46,182 bases of DNA from Acidobacteria bacterium RIFCSPLOWO2_12_FULL_65_11 (lineage in GTDB: Bacteria > Acidobacteriota > Vicinamibacteria > Vicinamibacterales > CAVVIG01): contig MELA01000122.1 in assembly GCA_001767495.1 (NCBI GenBank), forward strand, positions 1 to 46,182, in the 5' to 3' direction. Positions 41,110-46,182 of the stretch are shown piece by piece. The notes beneath the pieces were generated by a model that saw nothing but the letters and a program-made list of their open reading frames with translations, was not told where the DNA came from and ran no database searches. Position 1 is the stretch's first letter, and each line of letters opens with the position of its first letter. The position numbers were made by a program, and so were the translations under genes.

Positions 41110-42438
41110 TCAGAATCCGCGGAAACCACGAAACCTGCCAGCGCGGCGTGAAGGCGCGAGCGGCGACGTCATGATCGGCGTGCTGACCCTTGGCAGGATG
41201 GCGCTCGTGACCACCGTCTCGCCTGGTTCGAGAGGCCCCTCGACGAGCTCCGTGTACAGATCGCCTTGGACCCCGGTCACGACCGCTTCCGGCTTGAGCT
41301 CGCCGTCTTCGTAGTGCCACAGCGTGGCGGTGGCATCGTCGGGCGTCGAGGTGGGCAGCGCGTTCACCGGAATCTGGTCCTGATCGAGCGTCTCGAGGAC
41401 TGTGACCGAGGGCCGGAACGCCAGGGCGTCGTTCGGTATCCGCACGCAGTCTTCACAACGTGGAATGACGAAGGTCGCAATGGCCGTCATGCCCGGGACC
41501 AGCCGCCCTTGCGCTTGGGGCACGTCGATGATCGCGTTGTACGTCACAGTGGCCGGCGGGTTCGTATTGCGTGTGGTCGTCGTGGCGGAGGCCACCAGTA
41601 CCGGCTCGAGACGGACCTGCGAGACGACGCCGGCAAACGTTTCGGCTGGATGCGCCGCGACCTGAAACGTCAGCGGCTGTCCCCGCGAGATCTGGCCGAT
41701 ATCGGCCTCGTCAATCGACAGGTTCAGCTCCATCCGGTCGAAGCCGGCCGCGATCGTGAAGAGCGTCGGCGTCTCGAAGCTCGCGGCCACCCGCTGGCCG
41801 ACTTCGACCTCTCTGGACAGCACGACGCCATCGAGCGGCGATCGGATGATCGTATGGGCCAGATCGACTTGTCGCTGTTGAACGGCGGCGTCCGCCTGGG
41901 CCACGGCGGCTTCGGCCTGTTTCACCGCCGCGGCCTGGGAAGCCGCGCTGGCCCGAAACGAATCGACGGCGGTCTGGGCCGCGTCACGATCGCTCCGGGG
42001 CACGAGGTGTTTGTCGAAGAGCCGTGTGGCCCGCTCGTACTGCCGCCGCGCGTTCTGAAAGAGCACCCTGAGGCCCTCGAGATCGCTCCGAGCCTTGGAG
42101 AGAGCCGCGCGTGCGCGTTCGAGGCTGGCCCGGGCTGAGTCGAGCTGGGCACGGATCAGCGAAGGCTCGATTCTCGCGATGACCTGCTCCTTCCTGACGA
42201 TGGAGTTGAAGTCGGCGCCAAGCCACTCGATCATGCCGGACACCTGGGTGCCGACCTCCACGGTCCGCACGGGCTGGAGCGTGCCGGCGGCCACGACGCG
42301 ATGGACGATCGGCCCGCGGGTGATGAGAGCCGTCGTCACCTCGACCTTCGGCGTACGATCCGCGCAGGCGGTGTGAACCACGCCGACCGCCGCGGCGACG
42401 GCCGCCAAGCGCGCGACGGCACGAAGCGACAGAATCAT
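41110..42438 (-). CDS. RND efflux periplasmic adaptor (HlyD/MacA type)
   Basis: 442 residues from ATG 42438 with GGAGGAG 6-12 bases upstream. An N-terminal hydrophobic stretch ends in a TACAD lipobox-like sequence (VHTAC). Lipoyl halves flank a coiled-coil hairpin: GTQVSGMIEWLGADFNSIVRKEQVIARIEP, then about residues 115-200 (LDSARASLERARAALSKARSDLEGLRVLFQNARRQYERA to QADAAVQQRQVDLAHTIIRSPLDGVVLSREVEVGQRV). Then the beta-barrel ETFAGVVSQVRLEP and the membrane-proximal domain near GETVVTSAI. The expected MacB/RND pump genes are absent downstream (40939-41109 is empty), so the operon is cut off. Confidence 0.9.
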   Translation of the reverse strand: MILSLRAVARLAAVAAAVGVVHTACADRTPKVEVTTALITRGPIVHRVVAAGTLQPVRTVEVGTQVSGMIEWLGADFNSIVRKEQVIARIEPSLIRAQLDSARASLERARAALSKARSDLEGLRVLFQNARRQYERATRLFDKHLVPRSDRDAAQTAVDSFRASAASQAAAVKQAEAAVAQADAAVQQRQVDLAHTIIRSPLDGVVLSREVEVGQRVAASFETPTLFTIAAGFDRMELNLSIDEADIGQISRGQPLTFQVAAHPAETFAGVVSQVRLEPVLVASATTTTRNTNPPATVTYNAIIDVPQAQGRLVPGMTAIATFVIPRCEDCVRIPNDALAFRPSVTVLETLDQDQIPVNALPTSTPDDATATLWHYEDGELKPEAVVTGVQGDLYTELVEGPLEPGETVVTSAILPRVSTPIMTSPLAPSRRAGRFRGFRGF

Positions 42439-42638
42439 TGCAGCTCCTCCCTCGTCGATCGCGTGAGCGCCGGTGATGGGGACTCTTGATCGCCGTCCCG
42501 CCGGACCAGGGTCCGGATGGGGAACGGGATCGTGATGCCTTCGCGCGTGTACCGCTCGTGCAGCCGTTTGATGAATTCGTGCTTGAGCAGGTACTGGTCC
42601 ACGTACTCGCGCGCGCGCAGGATCACGGTGAAGTTGAT
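42435..42638 (-). pseudogene. MscS channel C-terminal fragment
   Basis: The frame begins abruptly at the repeat boundary with INFTVILRAREYVDQYLLKHEFIKRLHERYTREGITIPFPIRTLVRR, the C-terminal beta/alpha segment of MscS-family channels. The pore and beta domains are missing because the sequence is cut at 42638/42639, the junction with repeat copy B. Its stop overlaps the adaptor ATG as ATGA, so the two were once an operon. Confidence 0.85.
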
Positions 42639-42812
42639 GCTCGAACGCCAGCTCCAGGAGCCGACGCGCGGCGATGACGACGTGAATCACGTCTGAGCGG
42701 TGGGCGGCGGCCGCGCGGGACTCATCGCCGCCTGCCCTCGAGCTCGCGCTTCAGAATGATCGCGGACGGCCTGGCGAACCGAATCCTCACCGCCAGCGGC
42801 GTGCCATCGATC
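42639..42812 (+). repeat. Direct repeat, copy B
   Basis: 174 bases matching 39461-39635. It contains the channel-protein tail LERQLQEPTRGDDDVNHV with its stop codon and the intact 3' end of treZ on the other strand. Left boundary is the cut MscS fragment, an abrupt junction. Confidence 0.93.
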
Positions 42813-44644
42813 TTGAGCGGCGCTGGATCGGGGCTGAAGGCGGGATCCTCGGTCGTCAGGACTTGCTGCCACGGCCCCGTCAGCGCCTCTGTGCGGCCCG
42901 CCCGCCCGCCGAGCCGCTCAACAGGCTCAACAGGGAAGTCGACCACGCCAGCTCCCGTCAAGCACACGACAATGAGAAACGTGCTGTCCGATCCGTCCCG
43001 CCGGATCGCGATTGTGGCGTCATTCAGAGAGGCGACGTGAAACGTCGACGCGCCGTGAAGCGTCGGCTCGTGCCGGCGAAGCGTGAGAAGGGCCTGGTAC
43101 AGCCTTGCGGTGGCCGCATGCGGTTCGCGGTGGCGCTCGTCCCAGATGAGCCTGCTGGAGAGAAACGTCGATGGCGCCTGCGGATCGGGAATCTGCTCGC
43201 GGGCGTTGGGGTCTGAAAATGCCGCAAAGTGGCGGAACTCTTCCCGGCGCCCCGCGGTCACCAACCGGCCGAGCTCGTGATGATGGTCCGAAAAATAGAG
43301 AAACGGCGTGCTGGCCGCCCATTCCTGCCCCATGAACAGCAGCGGCGTTTCCGGGGCCATGAGCAGCAGGACCGACGCGGCGCGGTACGCCGCCGGATCG
43401 ATCTGCTGGTGCAGGCGCTCGCCGAGCGCGCGGTTGCCGATCTGATCGTGGTTTTGGAGACAGATCACGAATCGATTCGGCGGGAGACCGGTCGGGTCGG
43501 TGCCGCGGGAGCGGCCGAGATGGATCGAAAACTCTCCGGCGAAGAACCACCCCCGGCGGATGGTCGTCGCCAGATCCGCGGTGCGACCGCTGTAGTCGCG
43601 ATAGTACCCCTCCGAATCGCCGGCGAGCAGACGCCGGCACTGGTGATGAAAGTCGTCGGCCCACACCGCGTCGAGGCCCCAGCCCCCCTCGCGTTCGGGC
43701 CTCAGCATCCCATCGAGGTTGCGGTGATCCTCCGCCACGACCAGCACGCGCCGACCGGTCGCTGATTCGCGCACCCGCGCGGCCAGCTCGGCGAGGACAT
43801 GGCGCGGGCCCTCGTCGGCGATGGCGTGCGTGGCGTCGAGCCGAAGGCCGTCAACGTGATATTCGTGGACCCAGTGCAGCGCGTTTTCGATAACGAACTC
43901 GCGCACGGCGGCGCTCTGATCGCCGTCGTAGTTCACGCCCGCGCCCCAGGGCGTCTGATGGCGATCGGTGAAGTAGTACGGGCTGAACGCCGAGTGATAC
44001 GCCCCGTCCGGCCCCAGATGGTTGTACACCACGTCGAGAAACACACCGAGGCCGAGACCGTGCGCGGTGTCGACCAGACGCCGCAGATCGTCGGGCGTGC
44101 CGTAGCATCGGGCGGGCGCAAAGAGCGCGACGCCGTCGTAGCCCCAGTTGCGCGCTCCCGGAAAGTCGGCCACCGGCATCAGCTCGATCGCCGTCACGCC
44201 GAGCGTGGCGAGCTGGGCCAGCCGCGACGTGACGCCGGCGAACGTGCCCTCGGGACTGAACGTGCCGACGTGGAGCTCGTAGAAGACGATGTCGTCGAGC
44301 GCGAGGCCCGTCCAGCGATCGTCGGTCCAGCGAAACGATCGCGGGTCCACGACCTGCGACGGCCCGTGCACGCCATCGGGCTGAAACCTCGATGCCGGAT
44401 CGGGCAGCAGGCGGTCGCCGTCGAGACGATAGCGATAGCGGTCGCCGGCGCGAACGCCGGGAAGCACAGCGGAGAAGGCGCCATCCGGCGACGGGGCGAG
44501 GGCATACGCGAGGGGTCCGCCGGGACGCTCAACGATCACATCGACGTCGGTGCTCGACGGCGCCCAGACTCGAAACGTGGTGCCCTCGGAGGCGACGTGC
44601 GCCCCCAGCGACGGTGTCCACGTGCCGGGGATTGGCGCGGTCAT
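42722..44644 (-). CDS. treZ: Malto-oligosyltrehalose trehalohydrolase
   Basis: 640 residues of GH13 subfamily 10 from ATG 44644, which overlaps the maltokinase stop as ATGA. N-terminal CBM48-like domain (GTTFRVWAPSSTDVDVIVE), then DDIVFYELHVGTFSPEGTFAGVTSRLAQLATLGVTAIELMPVADFPGARNWGYDGVALFAP, the TreZ signature. Catalytic residues: D270 in GLRLDATHA, E305 in VVAEDHR and D400 in LQNHDQIGNR. It frees trehalose from maltooligosyl-trehalose made by TreY, which is not in the window. Its last codons are duplicated at copy A. Confidence 0.93.
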   Translation of the reverse strand: MTAPIPGTWTPSLGAHVASEGTTFRVWAPSSTDVDVIVERPGGPLAYALAPSPDGAFSAVLPGVRAGDRYRYRLDGDRLLPDPASRFQPDGVHGPSQVVDPRSFRWTDDRWTGLALDDIVFYELHVGTFSPEGTFAGVTSRLAQLATLGVTAIELMPVADFPGARNWGYDGVALFAPARCYGTPDDLRRLVDTAHGLGLGVFLDVVYNHLGPDGAYHSAFSPYYFTDRHQTPWGAGVNYDGDQSAAVREFVIENALHWVHEYHVDGLRLDATHAIADEGPRHVLAELAARVRESATGRRVLVVAEDHRNLDGMLRPEREGGWGLDAVWADDFHHQCRRLLAGDSEGYYRDYSGRTADLATTIRRGWFFAGEFSIHLGRSRGTDPTGLPPNRFVICLQNHDQIGNRALGERLHQQIDPAAYRAASVLLLMAPETPLLFMGQEWAASTPFLYFSDHHHELGRLVTAGRREEFRHFAAFSDPNAREQIPDPQAPSTFLSSRLIWDERHREPHAATARLYQALLTLRRHEPTLHGASTFHVASLNDATIAIRRDGSDSTFLIVVCLTGAGVVDFPVEPVERLGGRAGRTEALTGPWQQVLTTEDPAFSPDPAPLKIDGTPLAVRIRFARPSAIILKRELEGRRR

Positions 44645-46182
44645 CGGCCGCGGACCTGCCCGACGGGTCCGCTCAGAATCTGGAGGATGCCCGCGAGCGG
44701 GATGCCGACCCACTGAGGCCGGCTCGCCAGCTCGTACGCCAGCTCGTAGAGCACCTTCTCGAGGATGAAGGTGTCGAGCAGCTGCCCGAAGCGTTGATCG
44801 TCGACAGGCACGGGCGCCGCATCCGCCATCGTCTGCCGATAGCGGCTCAAGAACGCTGCCCGAATCCCTGTTTCCCACAGAAGCGCCCGTTCTTCAAACC
44901 GCTCGCGCAGCTTCGGCTGGCGATCCGATACGGCGGCCAGCGCCGCGTACGCGGCATAGCTGAACGAACGCAACATGCCAGCCACGTCCTTGAGCGGCGA
45001 CTGCTTCGCGCGGCGTTCGGCGAGCGATCGCGCCGGTTCCCCCTCGAAATCGATGATCACGAAATCGTCCCCGGCGCACAGGACTTGACCGAGATGGTAG
45101 TCGCCGTGCACGCGCGTCCGCATCGAAGAGGCGGGGACGGTCGCCAGGGAGCTGATGTGGGCATCGAGCCGGGCACGCAGGCTGAGGACGGCGCGTGCGC
45201 GCTCTTGTACCGGTGGCGGCAATGAGTCCAGGCGCCCGGCCAGCGCGGTCAGTGACCGGTGGGCGTCCTCCTGCAGCCGCGCCACCAGGGCTGCGACATG
45301 CGCCGCCGTCAACGCCTCGGGAGCGAAGTCGGGACTGCTGCCCTCGCCGGCGAGGGCGATGTGCAGTTCGGCGGTGCGTTGCCCGAGCAGGGCCGCAGAC
45401 GCCAGAAACGGGATCGTGTCGGTGGCGGGGCCGCGGCGCCTGTCTCGCAACAGGAACTGTTGCACCTCGCCGACCGCGCGATCCCAGGCCGTTCCGCTGT
45501 GTGGGACGAACCCTTGCAGCAGCGCGAGCAGCATCGGCTCTTCACCGGGCCGGGCATACTCGAGGGTGGCTACCAGTGGCGCGATCTGCGTGAATCGCTG
45601 GCGCGACAGGAACACGGCGACTTCGAGCTCAGGGTGCGGGCCCGGCTCCAGACGGCGAAGCAGCTTCAGCACGTAGCGATCGCCGAACCGAATCGAACTG
45701 TTGCTTTGCTCGGCGACGCCGCCGACGATCGGCAAGCCATCAGACGTGGCGTCGCGCCGATAGGCCCTGGCGCGGGCGATACCGTTGTGCAGCGAGATCG
45801 AACGCCCGGTGAGCATGGCGGCCAGCAACGCCCGGCACGCCGCATCGTCCTCGAGCGCGTCGACGAGAGCCGCTCCGGCTCGTCGCGCGATCGTCTCCAC
45901 ACCGAGCGCGCGTTGTACGTCGGCCTCAGACAGGACGGCGAGCGGCGTGAAGTACCGCTCTTCGCCGCCGTCGGCGTATGTCACGCCGGCAATGGCCGGC
46001 ACCAGACCCTCGGGCATCGATCCGACCGGCGACCAGTCCACGAGATGCGTTGCCGCGATCGTGCGCGCCTTTCCCAGGAACCATCGCTGCCTTTCGAGAA
46101 ACGGCCCGAGGGCCTCGCCGAGATCGGTCGCGAGATCGGGGACCCGGAATGGAACCTGGAGGACATGGGCCACGCTCACGAG
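44641..46182 (-). CDS. Maltokinase (5' end at or beyond the window edge)
   Basis: At least 512 codons, open to the right edge; a GTG at 46179 is the first possible start, so it may be complete or the tail of a TreS-maltokinase fusion. N-terminal cap: LGPFLERQRWFLGKARTI, the usual RQRWFxGK motif. Kinase core: SSIRFGDRYVLKLLRRLEPGPHPELEVAVFL (lysine site), MRTRVHGDYHLGQVL (catalytic HGDYHLGQ) and FVIIDFEGEPARSLAERRAKQSPLKDVAGMLRSFSYAA, all hallmark maltokinase motifs. It makes maltose-1-phosphate for GlgE. Forms an operon with treZ (4-base overlap). Confidence 0.9.
   Translation of the reverse strand, partial: LVSVAHVLQVPFRVPDLATDLGEALGPFLERQRWFLGKARTIAATHLVDWSPVGSMPEGLVPAIAGVTYADGGEERYFTPLAVLSEADVQRALGVETIARRAGAALVDALEDDAACRALLAAMLTGRSISLHNGIARARAYRRDATSDGLPIVGGVAEQSNSSIRFGDRYVLKLLRRLEPGPHPELEVAVFLSRQRFTQIAPLVATLEYARPGEEPMLLALLQGFVPHSGTAWDRAVGEVQQFLLRDRRRGPATDTIPFLASAALLGQRTAELHIALAGEGSSPDFAPEALTAAHVAALVARLQEDAHRSLTALAGRLDSLPPPVQERARAVLSLRARLDAHISSLATVPASSMRTRVHGDYHLGQVLCAGDDFVIIDFEGEPARSLAERRAKQSPLKDVAGMLRSFSYAAYAALAAVSDRQPKLRERFEERALLWETGIRAAFLSRYRQTMADAAPVPVDDQRFGQLLDTFILEKVLYELAYELASRPQWVGIPLAGILQILSGPVGQVRGR

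Overview
The window is high-G+C bacterial DNA, densely packed with genes, with many 4-bp start/stop overlaps. Three things suggest an Acidobacteriota genome, probably of the Vicinamibacteria type: a DUF5916 outer-membrane protein, families such as an MBL-fold periplasmic protein with a low-complexity linker, and a cluster of GTCCGGCTnnAGCCGGAC palindromes. This placement is inference from gene content; no rRNA or other marker gene is present.

Left part (1-13.3 kb): ordinary chromosomal genes with small regulatory modules. These are a partial methyltransferase, a UBP-type zinc-finger protein, a large DUF5916 protein, an intact Phd-type antitoxin beside a decayed PIN toxin, a LamG-like protein/response regulator/histidine kinase operon, a secreted MBL-fold hydrolase, a lipoprotein, an SdpR-SdpI pair with a clear operator, REP-like palindromes, an ABC exporter, and a DUF2281/PemK toxin-antitoxin pair.

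Middle (13.3-27 kb): accessory DNA. An HNH protein is followed by a 1723-residue superfamily 1 helicase carrying a Vsr/DUF559-type nuclease domain, a defence-like pair and the best candidate here for an undescribed system. After an AIM24/lipoprotein pair, an ORF6N fragment, a secreted alpha/beta hydrolase and a PQQ-propeller protein comes a graveyard of mobile DNA. It holds an IS91-type transposase fragment, an integron-like cassette (DUF4160 and DUF2442 genes with an attC-like hairpin), a long inverted repeat, the 3' end of a group II intron (maturase tail, domain V/VI-like hairpins) and a KefB-type antiporter with an internal deletion.

Right part (27-46 kb): an osmotic-stress and trehalose/alpha-glucan region. 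A minus-strand operon encodes an inactive HtrA-like PDZ protein, an antiporter-like membrane protein, and a 919-residue fusion of a cation:proton antiporter with a complete trehalose-6-phosphate synthase. Divergent from it are HflK, HflC, a LysM lytic transglycosylase, trehalose synthase (TreS), a GpgS/glucosylglycerate-synthase-like glycosyltransferase and a mechanosensitive-channel-like membrane protein. Convergent from the right end are maltokinase and TreZ. A 3.18-kb block between the channel gene and treZ is bracketed by a 175-bp direct repeat of the channel/treZ junction and holds a DUF5674 pair, an RND adaptor and a truncated MscS gene. Together these genes would make trehalose (OtsA, TreZ, TreS), interconvert it with maltose and maltose-1-phosphate (TreS, maltokinase), make a second compatible solute (the glycosyltransferase) and move ions or release solutes (antiporters, channel).
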